Shown: positions 36,929 to 45,022 of the stretch, piece by piece
Layout: each line of letters begins with the position of its first letter
Position numbering within the stretch: position 1 is the first letter of the stretch
Origin: CAZKAP01 sp964552195
GTDB lineage: Bacteria > Bacteroidota > Bacteroidia > Flavobacteriales > Flavobacteriaceae
NCBI GenBank assembly: GCA_964552195.1
Contig: CAZKFM010000001.1
Coordinates: forward strand, 62,001-126,000
DNA length: 64,000 nt
Direction: 5' to 3'
Position numbers and translations under genes: made by a program
Notes under the pieces: model-generated
Told to the model about the DNA's origin: nothing
The model's database searches: none
What the model saw: the letters and a program-made list of their open reading frames with translations, nothing else

Positions 36929-37106
36929 ACCTGCAATTTTGATCACAAAGAAAATAAACCTTAACCCGCATATCGAACGGACAAGGCCGAAGGGTTACGA
37001 GAATATTTCGAAAATAGATCTGATCGGGATCGAAAGTTGGGAAGAGGCCAGTTTTTTCTTATGTCCCATCATGGTACATAAGGAACTCTTCATGTACTAA
37101 TTTGCT

Positions 37107-37114
37107 TATTTTTG
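37107..37114 (+). promoter_or_regulatory. Possible -7 box for the Fic gene
   Basis: TATTTTTG matches TAnnTTTG about 19 bases before the ATG at 37133. No matching -33 TTTG is seen at normal spacing, so this is tentative. Confidence 0.3.
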
Positions 37115-37132
37115 TCTCATGTAATTAACGGG

Positions 37133-38227
37133 ATGAAGAATTTTGACCCCTTACAGCCTTTTAATGATTTACCACATTTACCTCCTCCGGTAGAAAAAGT
37201 AGAGACTATCCAAATCCTTAAACAGGAAAGTAAAGCAGCGGTTGCGCTTGCGGAGCTTAAGGGGCTGGCAAGAACCTTACCCAATCAGGGTATTCTGATC
37301 AATGCCATCGTACTTAAAGAGGCACAGGCCAGCTCAGAGGTGGAGAATATCATTACCACACATGACAAGCTCTACAAGGCTTTGATCGCCAAGTCAATGA
37401 GCATTGATCCTTCGACAAAAGAAGTCCTGCGATACAGGGAAGCCCTGCTCTACGGATTTGAAGAGATCAGAAAAAAGGGCTTCCTTAATACCAATGGTAT
37501 CACTCGTATCCAAGATATCCTGGAAGAAAATGAGGCGGGGATCAGGCAGCTACCGGGTACTACCTTGAAGAACGATCTCACAGGTGAAACTATTTATACG
37601 CCACCGGATGAACAGAAGGTAATCGTCAGTTTGATGAAAAACCTCGAAGACTTTATCAACCACGAACCTGAAGGCATTTCCCCGCTGATCAGAATGGCCG
37701 TACAACACTACCAGTTCGAGAGCATCCACCCCTTCTATGACGGCAATGGTCGGACAGGAAGGATTATCAACGTACTTTATCTGATACTTCACGACCTGTT
37801 GGAAATACCCATACTGTACCTCAGCGATTATATTATCGGTCACAAGGGAGCTTACTACAAATTGCTACAGGAGGTAAGGACTAAAGAAGATTGGGAAGGT
37901 TGGATATTGTTTATGCTCCAGGCAATCGAGAGTACAGCAACAAAGGCCATTTCCCAAATCCATTGGATCAACAAAATATTCGATGAAATTCAGTACAATG
38001 TGAAGAATAATGCTCCGAAAATCTACTCGAAGGACTTGATCGAGCAATTATTTGTTCATCCTTATACCAAAATTGAATATATCTCTAATGGGTTGGGTTT
38101 GGAAAGAAAAGCCGCTTCGCGTTACCTAAAAGCCTTGGAATCCATTGGTATCCTGAAACTCGAACCCATCGGCAAAGAGAATATATTTATTAACCAGCAA
38201 CTGTACGAACTGCTGAAGCAAAGTTAG
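37133..38227 (+). CDS. Fic-family AMP-transferase-like protein
   Basis: About 364 residues from the ATG at 37133 (an in-frame TTG at 37112 is the alternative). The Fic core motif HPFYDGNGRTGR starts at His199, giving the catalytic His, the Asp that binds metal and the phosphate-binding Asn-Gly-Arg. The N-terminal inhibitory helix motif SxxxEN is present at Ser67-Glu71-Asn72 (SSEVENI), so this is a self-inhibited class II Fic enzyme. A C-terminal winged-helix-like region (YISNGLGLERKAASRYLKAL) could bind DNA. Fic enzymes transfer AMP to protein hydroxyls. It is followed by ParD/ParE remnants in the accessory island. Confidence 0.92.
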   Translation: MKNFDPLQPFNDLPHLPPPVEKVETIQILKQESKAAVALAELKGLARTLPNQGILINAIVLKEAQASSEVENIITTHDKLYKALIAKSMSIDPSTKEVLRYREALLYGFEEIRKKGFLNTNGITRIQDILEENEAGIRQLPGTTLKNDLTGETIYTPPDEQKVIVSLMKNLEDFINHEPEGISPLIRMAVQHYQFESIHPFYDGNGRTGRIINVLYLILHDLLEIPILYLSDYIIGHKGAYYKLLQEVRTKEDWEGWILFMLQAIESTATKAISQIHWINKIFDEIQYNVKNNAPKIYSKDLIEQLFVHPYTKIEYISNGLGLERKAASRYLKALESIGILKLEPIGKENIFINQQLYELLKQS

Positions 38228-38360
38228 GTCGCAGCAAAACAAAGTATATAGTGCACCCCAATTCTAGGACCAAAATGGCCGGATTGGCAGGACATTTCGG
38301 GGTGATAATCTTAGAGATCCCTGACACACCTTCTGAGGTACTCTTTGGAGAATTTGATGT

Positions 38361-38381
38361 TTTGTACATTTTTACAAATGT
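38361..38381. promoter_or_regulatory. Dyad upstream of parD-like gene, possible autoregulatory operator
   Basis: Two overlapping dyads are visible: TTTGTA/TACAAA (38361-38366 with 38373-38378) and ACATTT/AAATGT (38366-38371 with 38376-38381). They lie about 25-45 bases upstream of the antitoxin start, where antitoxin operators usually occur. Confidence 0.4.
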
Positions 38382-38404
38382 GCTCTACTGAGAGCATAAG
38401 CTGA

Positions 38405-38635
38405 TTGACCATTGAAATATCGCCCGAACAGCACAAAAAAATAAAGGAATTGGCTGCTTTGCCGGGAAAGTCCATCAAGGATAAGATCCTTGATGGGCTT
38501 TTTAAATCTGGTGATGCGGAGGAACAAGCTGCTTGGGGAGAACTCGAAAAACTTCTTCTTTCCCGTATCGAAGATGCCAAATTGGGCATTTCCAAAAAGA
38601 CCATTCAGAAGATTACCGATAATACCTTGGAATGA
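38405..38635 (+). CDS. ParD-like type II antitoxin
   Basis: A 76-residue protein read from TTG at 38405. MTIEISPEQHKKIKELAAL, SIKDKILDGLF and the C-terminal WGELEKLLLSRI stretch match ParD-family ribbon-helix-helix antitoxins of Bacteroidota. The TTG may be a mutated ATG. The stop overlaps the start of the following parE-like remnant (ATGA), the usual toxin-antitoxin layout. The antitoxin frame is intact while the toxin is not, so it may now be an orphan regulator or an anti-addiction gene. Confidence 0.65.
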   Translation: MTIEISPEQHKKIKELAALPGKSIKDKILDGLFKSGDAEEQAAWGELEKLLLSRIEDAKLGISKKTIQKITDNTLE

Positions 38636-38953
38636 GGAAAACCCCTGATTTGCCCTAGCCCTATGAACTCAGCGTTGCAGCTGAAGAGGATTGGCAGGGC
38701 ATTATCCGCTGCACTTTCAAAACCTTTGGCAAAACCCAAGCCCAATGCTCCCTTATTGATTATTTCCATTTTCCATGAATGCATGGATTTAATGCAGCGC
38801 TTATCCAAAGTCCACGGTCCTCGAATCTTATGGTTCCGCACCCGTAAAATCCCGAATGGCAGATGCGCGATTGAACACTTGAACATGAAATCGGCAGCAT
38901 CCGTCAGCCTCTTTGGATTTTTTCGACTAAGCTCACGTTATTCTATCCGATGA
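38632..38953 (+). pseudogene. Broken RelE/ParE-family toxin
   Basis: Translation from ATG 38632 gives MRKTPDLP, a TAG at 38656, then PYELSVAAEEDWQGIIR, TFKTFGKTQAQ and a stop at 38776: the N-terminal half of a ParE toxin. The remainder (HECMDLMQRL, then RTRKIPNGRC) continues in the +1 frame, so there is both a nonsense and a frameshift mutation. The overlap with the antitoxin stop confirms the pair. No functional toxin can be made. Confidence 0.65.
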
Positions 38954-39771
38954 AGATTCCCCGCATCATGAAAAGCGTACTCCTGTTTTCCTCCCTGCTC
39001 CTTTTATCGGCCGGGGTCTATCTCCATGCACGCTACGATTTGTTGGCCCTCGCCGGCTGGAAAAGCAAGGGGCTGCCGATAAAAAAGATGGAACAGTCTG
39101 TATTGCCCATTTCTGCAAATGATGAGCCCATCGTAGACCATTCTCCCTGGTCGGTGCTTTTGTCTGCCCACGTGGATTCGGAGGGCGGGGTGGACTACGA
39201 AGGGCTACTCGCGCAGCGCACGGCCCTGGAGGCATACCTGCGGCTGCTAGCGGAAAACATCCCAACCGGGGACTGGCCCGTTCAGGAACTGCTTGCGTAT
39301 TACATCAACCTGTATAATGCCCGTACGGTATACCTGATCCTGGAGTACTATCCCGTGGAGAGCATTAAGGACATCAAGGGAGCCTGGACGAAGGAGATCG
39401 TCCGCATCGGAGACAAGAAGATGTCGTTGGGCGCGCTGGAGCACAGCATCCTTCGTAAAATGAACGAGCCACGCATCCATTTCGCGATCAACTGTGCCTC
39501 GGCCTCCTGCCCGAAACTGCTGAATGAAGCCTTCCGTCCGGACCGTCTCGAGCTGCAGTTGGAACAGGTGACCCGGGAGTTTATCAACGATCCCAAACAC
39601 AACCGAATCACGGGCGAAACGGCCGAACTTTCGAAGATCTTCCAATGGTACCGCAAGGATTTTAAGGGGGGTGACCTTCCGGGTTACATCAATGCTTACG
39701 CCCGCACACCCCTGGCCGAAAATGCCCGCATTCGTTACCGGGAGTACGACTGGAGCCTTAACATGAACTAA
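38950..39771 (+). CDS. DUF547 domain protein
   Basis: A 273-residue protein with an N-terminal signal anchor (MKSVLLFSSLLLLSAGVYLH after a second Met) and a DUF547 domain (about 70-260). Visible family marks are LLAYYINLYNARTVYLIL, SLGALEHSILR, HFAINCASASCPKL and LSKIFQWYRKDF. DUF547 proteins have a papain-like fold with a possible Cys-His site, represented here by the CASASC Cys residues and the LEHSIL His. The biochemical role is unknown. It returns to the GC and codon use of the flanking chromosome, marking the right border of the accessory stretch. Confidence 0.9.
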   Translation: MKIPRIMKSVLLFSSLLLLSAGVYLHARYDLLALAGWKSKGLPIKKMEQSVLPISANDEPIVDHSPWSVLLSAHVDSEGGVDYEGLLAQRTALEAYLRLLAENIPTGDWPVQELLAYYINLYNARTVYLILEYYPVESIKDIKGAWTKEIVRIGDKKMSLGALEHSILRKMNEPRIHFAINCASASCPKLLNEAFRPDRLELQLEQVTREFINDPKHNRITGETAELSKIFQWYRKDFKGGDLPGYINAYARTPLAENARIRYREYDWSLNMN

Positions 39772-39872
39772 GGCGCTTTCGAAGCCATCAGCAAGGAACA
39801 TGTCCATCCGCCCGAGGGTGCTACGGTTTTTCCATCCGTCCGACCCTATTCGCTGCCGCAGACGAGGATTCC

Positions 39873-39983
39873 CTACAGGACCGGGTAGTAGCGGTCGGCC
39901 ACAAAGCCAGCGCCGGCCTGGTTATAATGAACTTCATCCGCCAGCAATGCATCCGAAAAGCCCGTGGCCATGTCCACGAACAT
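39873..39983 (-). pseudogene. C-terminal fragment of an SGNH/GDSL hydrolase
   Basis: A 36-codon frame (MFVDMATGFSDALLADEVHY, then NQAGAGFVADRYYPVL and stop) matches the last block of SGNH hydrolases, including the DxxH catalytic dyad (DEVH). The N-terminal Ser and Asn blocks are absent, so it is the tail of a lost esterase. Confidence 0.55.
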
Positions 39984-40119
39984 AACCCTGGAGGAGGCCG
40001 GACTCCGCAGCCGGTAGGACTATGTGCAGTAGCCACCGATCCGTCTTTTGTTCGTAGATGGCCTTGGAAATGGCATAGAGTGTGATCAGCAGCGCGATCG
40101 CGAACTGGGCATTCCAGAT
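39934..40119 (-). pseudogene. Hydrophobic coding remnant next to the SGNH fragment
   Basis: In another minus-strand frame, IWNAQFAIALLITLYAISKA then IYEQKTDRW looks like a membrane-protein fragment, running to a TGA at 39934. It starts right after the stop of the DUF4421 gene. I cannot tell whether this and the SGNH tail belonged to one gene. Confidence 0.3.
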
Positions 40120-40123
40120 GCAT

Positions 40124-41212
40124 TCAGGGGAGCTCCGCTGGCTGTTCCTTCTTCAGCGAAATCAGGGATTTTTTTCCTTTGAGCCAGTTCGTTGGGAAAC
40201 GATAAGCCACCAGAAGGGATAGGTCGAGGTTGTGGGTTTGGAATTGAATGTTTCTGGTGTTCAATCCCTGTATGTCCGTCGAACCCGCTACGCGTACCGC
40301 CCAGGTGTCGTTGGAGAATCCTGCCGAGGCGCGCAGTATGCCCTTTAGGAAGTAGTTAACACCGCGGTCGTCGAGGCGTTCGGAAGTCGCTTCGAAGTAA
40401 TGAATGCCTGCCAACCCGGAAGCGCCCAGGTTGGCGTAGTACCTTTTGGGGGAAACCAGGGTATAGGCGTAGCCCGGAATCAGGGAGAAGGTGTAGAACC
40501 GGGTATCCGAATACAGGGAGTTCGTATCGAAATCGATGTCGGTATCCTCGGGAACAAGAGGGCTGTCGCCAGAAGCGCTGAAGTAGCCCAGGGACGCGGT
40601 AAGCAGTAGGGAGCCCGCACTTTGTAGCTGTCGTTCGTCATGCACAAAGGCGGCGCGATAGGAGAATCTTTCGGGCCTAGCGATAAGGTATACGTTGGCC
40701 GAATAGTTCTTCAACCGGATATCGTCCCTTCTCCTTCGGGTAGTCCCGCTCAGGCCCACTTCGAAGAAGTCGTTGAGGTTATTGATAAAGTAACCCGTAT
40801 ACTGCTGGAAATAGAAATCGTAACCGATCTTTCTGCCATAGGAGACCACGCGAAAATCCATGTAGTCACTCTCCCCTTGCTGCGCTCCGATCAGGGGGTT
40901 CTGATTCAGCTTAAAACCAAAACCCAGTCCGAAGCCCTTAAAACTTGCTCCTATGCTGATGGTATTCTGCACGCTAGGACGGTACAGAACTGGTTCTAGG
41001 AACTGGGTAAGGCCATTTTCCCGTGGGAATAGGAATAAGTTCAGCGAGCGGTTACTGAGGCCTGCCTGGACAAGAACGTGGTCGTTATACTCTTTGATGT
41101 ACTGAGCCCGCGGGGAGTCCGGGAGGGTGTCTTTGGCCTCTTCGATTTGGGCGATTCCCAGGTGATAAAAAAGGCAAGCGATCAGCGTCAGGCGATATCC
41201 GATTTTATTCAC
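40124..41212 (-). CDS. DUF4421 outer-membrane beta-barrel protein
   Basis: A 362-residue protein with a signal peptide (ending HLGIAQ) and a DUF4421 domain. Segments ENGLTQFLEPVLYRPSVQNT, GASFKGFGLGFGFKLNQN and DFRVVSYGRKIGYDFYFQQY alternate polar and hydrophobic residues as in outer-membrane barrels, and GYAYTLVSPKRYYANLGASG is a family block. Function is unknown. The C-terminus is KKEQPAELP rather than an aromatic residue. Gene fragments lie immediately downstream. Confidence 0.85.
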   Translation of the reverse strand: MNKIGYRLTLIACLFYHLGIAQIEEAKDTLPDSPRAQYIKEYNDHVLVQAGLSNRSLNLFLFPRENGLTQFLEPVLYRPSVQNTISIGASFKGFGLGFGFKLNQNPLIGAQQGESDYMDFRVVSYGRKIGYDFYFQQYTGYFINNLNDFFEVGLSGTTRRRRDDIRLKNYSANVYLIARPERFSYRAAFVHDERQLQSAGSLLLTASLGYFSASGDSPLVPEDTDIDFDTNSLYSDTRFYTFSLIPGYAYTLVSPKRYYANLGASGLAGIHYFEATSERLDDRGVNYFLKGILRASAGFSNDTWAVRVAGSTDIQGLNTRNIQFQTHNLDLSLLVAYRFPTNWLKGKKSLISLKKEQPAELP

Positions 41213-41440
41213 GGAGAAAATTTTCTAAAGTAGCGCCCATACCCAATGGTTTTCTTCTGTGTTACGATGGGGTTCACGAACCGCTTTAGGATGCCGCTGG
41301 CCTGGATCCGTCTGTGCCCGCCCTTTATTAAACTAAAGTTCCACACGTCAGGAATACAACTTCCCGAACTACTCGATTATTGCAGCTTCACCTGAATATA
41401 AGGCGAACGAAATACAAATATCCAACGAATTCCTCCGGCC

Positions 41441-41977
41441 CTATTCCACCATCCAGAACAGGTGTTCGGCCCGTTCCATCATTAGTTTTTCCGGCCGCCA
41501 GACCTTATCCGGATGTTCGGGCTTCTTGATAAAGATGCCGTTGCTCAGGGAGCGATCCTGGAAATACTCCTCCGGGGTATCGTAGTTGTAGTAGTAGTAA
41601 TCAATTTCTCGCAGGCGCTGATTGATGTGCCCGAGTGCCTTGCGGTTGTTGTTGGTAGGGTGCAATACGACCGATTGAAAGCGTTCCCTCAGCCGGCCCT
41701 CCAGGGCTGGGTTGGCGATATTGACCTTGCGGAGTTCGCGGATCAGCCCTCCTAGGAAAAGAGCGTTGAAATTCTTGGTATCCGCTTTTACCACCGGGTA
41801 TTCCGCGAAGCAGAACAGGGTTTCGTTGTTGATAAAGAAGAGGCCTTTCTTCTTGTTCAGGTAGAACAATTGTGCGTTCCAGGAGTGCAGGGGATGAGGG
41901 GAGTGAAAGGCGGAGGAATCCTCTTTAAAGCCCAGGAATTTCTGAAGTTTGCCCGTACAGAAAATGTGTGTATTCAT
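41441..41977 (-). CDS. DUF6933-like protein
   Basis: A 178-residue cytoplasmic protein resembling the DUF6933 family: a short N-terminal Cys/Lys segment (IFCTGKLQKFLG), then HSWNAQLFYLNKKKGLFFIN and ETLFCFAEYPVVKAD. The C-terminal half is charged with a Tyr-rich strand (IDYYYYNYDTPEEY). No catalytic motif is obvious. It stands alone, and the promoter region upstream is short because the next gene ends 51 bases away. Confidence 0.7.
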   Translation of the reverse strand: MNTHIFCTGKLQKFLGFKEDSSAFHSPHPLHSWNAQLFYLNKKKGLFFINNETLFCFAEYPVVKADTKNFNALFLGGLIRELRKVNIANPALEGRLRERFQSVVLHPTNNNRKALGHINQRLREIDYYYYNYDTPEEYFQDRSLSNGIFIKKPEHPDKVWRPEKLMMERAEHLFWMVE

Positions 41978-42028
41978 GGACCAGTTTTTCGATTTACTAA
42001 TTCATCCAGGTGCAGTTGGAGCGGACTA

Positions 42029-42796
42029 TTAGCCCGAAGAAGAGCACTTGGACTGTAATTTTTCATAGGGTTCTTTCATCTCCTTTGAAATATCATCCAG
42101 ATGCACCTGGTGCCGCAACAACATGGCGACAAAGAACACCATATCACCTTCAAACTCTCGAAATTGGGGATGGTCGGGGTTCCCGGTCCATTCACTTTCC
42201 GGAAGCAGGTCGAGGATTTCCTTGCCTAAAACTTCCGAAACGTAGTCCATGTCCTGAAGTCCAATTCGCGTGGTATGGTAGTTCAGGGAACGGCCGACCA
42301 TAGCCTCCCGGTTCAGATCCATCTGAATGATAATATTCTCCTGTTTGCCGTAGTACTCCGTTAGGCTGTTCTTCAGTTCGATGTCTTTAAGCAACTGGAG
42401 ATTTCCGGAAGATAGTAAATCCGTAAAAGCCGCTTGGGGAGGAACAAATTTGGCTAGGCGGATTACACCGAGAAAATCGTTGAGCAGCTCCTTTCGGGAC
42501 TTAGCACTCCTGTGCATGTCCAGGATCAGCTGTTTGCCATTTCGGATCTGTACTCCTACGTCTTCATGAGATTGTAGAATCATCTCCCTTTCGAGTTCCA
42601 GGTCTTCCAGTATACGGCAGTAATAGGCCTTCTCGACGGTCCGTGCCTTGCGTTCTTCGTTCCACAAATTGATCTGTAGGGCGATCAGGATCCCGACCAC
42701 GACCAGGACGATCTCGCCCACGGCGTAGAGCAGGTAATCCCGAAGTCGGTGTTCGGCGATCAGGCGCTGACGAATCTTTCTGAGGAAGGTGAGCAT
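42029..42796 (-). CDS. DUF6090 family membrane protein
   Basis: A 255-residue protein with the hallmark N-terminus of DUF6090: basic helix, AEHRLRDYLLYAVGEIVLVV and VGILIALQINLWNEERK, a single membrane anchor followed by a long helical extracytoplasmic region (coiled-coil-like Leu/Glu pattern). Such proteins are very frequent and often multi-copy in flavobacteria, with unknown function. It is 91 bases downstream of the DoxX-like gene on the same strand. Confidence 0.85.
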   Translation of the reverse strand: MLTFLRKIRQRLIAEHRLRDYLLYAVGEIVLVVVGILIALQINLWNEERKARTVEKAYYCRILEDLELEREMILQSHEDVGVQIRNGKQLILDMHRSAKSRKELLNDFLGVIRLAKFVPPQAAFTDLLSSGNLQLLKDIELKNSLTEYYGKQENIIIQMDLNREAMVGRSLNYHTTRIGLQDMDYVSEVLGKEILDLLPESEWTGNPDHPQFREFEGDMVFFVAMLLRHQVHLDDISKEMKEPYEKLQSKCSSSG

Positions 42797-42887
42797 GGGC
42801 TATTTTTCGTTTGTACGGCCGCGTCGGGAATACCGGAAAGGTAAAGAATCCTGAATTAATCCATCGCCTCAACGTACCTGGGCCCTT

Positions 42888-43382
42888 CTAGAAGAAACTT
42901 TCTTTGTTCCTTCCGGACCACGGCGCCTTCTGCCGGTGGATGGCGAAGTAGTAGGTCCAAAACATGTAGATGAACTGTATGGGCAGCCGCAGGTACACCT
43001 CCTCGATTTCCGGCCCGCTTTGTTGCATACGTTGGAAGTTCACGCTTTGAATCACCGTCTTCATGGTACTGGGAACACTGATGACGAGCAAGGCGATCAG
43101 CACCATGGCGGCTATATAGCTGGTACGCTTGATCACTAGAGTGGCCGCTAGCGTCAGTTCGATGAGACCCGCGGTAATCCAAACAAAAGGGGTGAGAGGC
43201 AGGAAATCGGGGAGCGAAGCGACCAGGCCGGTAGGCGAGGCGAAGTGCCCAAGAGAGAATAGCAGCAGCACCGTGGCCATGGCGATTCGACCGGCCAGAC
43301 GCCAGTCTAGCCTTCTTTGACGAAACCGCATGTAAAGGATCGTTACTATAAAAGATGCTAGTAAAACCAGAAAGAGCAACAT
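42888..43382 (-). CDS. DoxX-like four-helix membrane protein
   Basis: A 164-residue integral membrane protein with four hydrophobic segments (about 1-20, 30-50, 62-85, 90-110) plus a C-terminal amphipathic part (LRLPIQFIYMFWTYYFAIHR). The layout with GHFASPTGLVASLPDFLPLTPF and ITAGLIELTLAATLVIKRTS is typical of DoxX/DUF4267-like quinone-associated membrane proteins. Specific function unknown. Confidence 0.7.
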   Translation of the reverse strand: MLLFLVLLASFIVTILYMRFRQRRLDWRLAGRIAMATVLLLFSLGHFASPTGLVASLPDFLPLTPFVWITAGLIELTLAATLVIKRTSYIAAMVLIALLVISVPSTMKTVIQSVNFQRMQQSGPEIEEVYLRLPIQFIYMFWTYYFAIHRQKAPWSGRNKESFF

Positions 43383-43798
43383 AAGCCTTTACACTAAGAA
43401 GCTTGCGAAGATCGTAATTTTTCTCCGTATTTGAGTGGTCGCACCCATGCAGGCAATGGAGTTTGCCTTTGAGTGTGCACTGCCCGCCAACAAACGGTAC
43501 TCAAGGAGACCTTAGTGGTCGGTTTCGGCCTTGTAATTCCACGTTCGGGCCTCTGCTCGATTATTGTCAAATGAACACATTGAATTATAATGACAAATAC
43601 CATTCAGTATATAAAAAATACTGAATGGCATGCGTTTTGTTTTAACAATTTATGGCACGCAAATCGATAATCCTAAAACGCTCTAAAGTCCTATGAATAC
43701 TGGGTTTGTTAAAGTTTAAAAAAATTCAGCGAGCGATGCCAAAACCTTCCTAACTTCATAGGTCCGTAATTTTTGTAACCCTTTAATCCACACGCCGT
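43383..43798. other. 416-base intergenic region with an inverted repeat
   Basis: Between divergent DoxX-like and DUF3871 genes. The only clear structure is the perfect inverted repeat described separately at 43601-43629. The right part is AT-rich and should contain the promoter of the DUF3871 gene (TAATTTTTG at about 43768 is a near match to a -7 box). No coding remnant is convincing. Confidence 0.5.
43601..43629. promoter_or_regulatory. Perfect 11-bp inverted repeat, operator-like
   Basis: CCATTCAGTAT at 43601-43611 is exactly complementary to ATACTGAATGG at 43619-43629, with a 7-base A/T spacer. It lies 170 bases upstream of the DUF3871 gene. It lacks a flanking T-run on either side of a GC-rich stem, so an operator or a mobile-element end is more likely than a terminator. 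Confidence 0.5.
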
Positions 43799-44896
43799 AT
43801 GAGTACACAAAAGAGAGATGATTCCGACCGATTATTTGAGGAATTGGGACTGAGCACAGGGCCTGCCCGACCCCGCACCTATTTTCGATCCGGTACCCGC
43901 GAACTAACCCCACTGGAACTGTTCGAACGCGATCAGCCTACCGATCCGGAGAAGGCTAAAAAAATAAAACTCTCCCATGGAACCATCCTCCAGTGTGTAC
44001 TCGAAACGGCCCGCGTGGCCTATTCCGACCCGAATTGCCGGGTTAAATCCATCAGGGGCACCACCTATGCGGATGTGCCGCCGGAAATACCCAGTTCGTC
44101 CTACGAGAATTACTATTACGATAAAATCGCCTTCCTTATCGAAGTGCCCTCGGTACACTATAAAATCGGGAAGCACGAGATTTCCTTGAGTATAGGATGC
44201 CTACATGCCTATCCGGATCATCCCAATGCGCTGTCCTTTGTGCGCAACACCGGTCTGTTTCAACTGCTGGTCGGCTTTAATGTTTATGTGTGCACCAATC
44301 TCCACTACAGTACTGAAGGGATACAGTTCGAAGTAAAGGCAGAGACCGTAAAGGAGCTGGAGCAGGAAGTGCACCGGTTGATTGGCGCGTTCGATCTCGA
44401 GAAATCAAGGAAAGAACTGGAGAACTGGAAGAGTACCTCCGCTCCCTTCTCCAATGTGGAGGCGTTGCTTATGCGCATGCGCCGAAGATCCTCCAGGAGA
44501 CTGCCCCAGGATTTCCTGAATCGGAATCCGGAACGGTCGGTACAACTGGACGCACTGAATGTGCTCAGGCAAAGGCATCCTTTGACACCGGAGCAGATAG
44601 CACAGATGAGGGAAGCTGCCGTAAATGATCCCAACTTCAGCAGAGAATCCCGGGATCGCATTTCATTGTGGCACCTGTACAACCTAATCACCGAGGTCCT
44701 AAAGGATGCGCCCTTTGGCAAGTTCCTGAAGGACCACGAATGGGCATACCGCTTTGTGCAGGGTCTGTACATTGAGGCGGAATGGTCCCGCATGGCCGGT
44801 CAATATGGAGGGCAAGCCTCGGGCATTTTTGCATCTGAACCCAGTAACCGGGCTTTGGCGGCCACTTCAACGGCGGAAAAAATCCTGGATTCATAG
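43799..44896 (+). CDS. DUF3871 family protein
   Basis: A 365-residue cytoplasmic protein. ELTPLELFERDQP-like linker, IKSIRGTTYADVPP, YYDKIAFLIEVPSVHYKIG, SIGCLHAYPDHPNALSF and FQLLVGFNVYVCTNLHYSTE match the DUF3871 family of Bacteroidota, whose members often sit on conjugative or phage-like elements. The C-terminal half has helices resembling a DNA-binding or replication accessory region, but no activity is established. No other conjugation gene is adjacent, so it may be a domesticated or stranded mobile-element gene. An inverted repeat lies upstream. Confidence 0.8.
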   Translation: MSTQKRDDSDRLFEELGLSTGPARPRTYFRSGTRELTPLELFERDQPTDPEKAKKIKLSHGTILQCVLETARVAYSDPNCRVKSIRGTTYADVPPEIPSSSYENYYYDKIAFLIEVPSVHYKIGKHEISLSIGCLHAYPDHPNALSFVRNTGLFQLLVGFNVYVCTNLHYSTEGIQFEVKAETVKELEQEVHRLIGAFDLEKSRKELENWKSTSAPFSNVEALLMRMRRRSSRRLPQDFLNRNPERSVQLDALNVLRQRHPLTPEQIAQMREAAVNDPNFSRESRDRISLWHLYNLITEVLKDAPFGKFLKDHEWAYRFVQGLYIEAEWSRMAGQYGGQASGIFASEPSNRALAATSTAEKILDS

Positions 44897-45022
44897 TTTC
44901 GGAATTCGGTGGAATGAATAAAGGCGGGCTGCATGCGGTCCGTCTTTTTAATGGTATTGCCAGCTATCGTGCCTGGCGACTGGCTTGTTGATTTAAGGCT
45001 AACCTTATGTGAACAGTACAGT

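Larger units (their letters stand above)
35901..36960 (-). mobile_element. Decayed IS66-family insertion sequence
   Basis: Minus-strand remnants of tnpA, tnpB and tnpC occur in the canonical order with correct spacing, but each is damaged: tnpA has an in-frame TAG, tnpB is cut to 45 residues, and tnpC has lost its middle. The whole remnant is about 1 kb against roughly 2.5 kb for a typical element. Exact ends are not visible; the limits given are approximate. Confidence 0.8.

Noticed and set aside
38663..38953. 96-residue plus-strand frame read as an independent gene
   Set aside because: Its C-terminal half is the shifted end of the ParE remnant, and its N-terminal half is the wrong frame of the same toxin.
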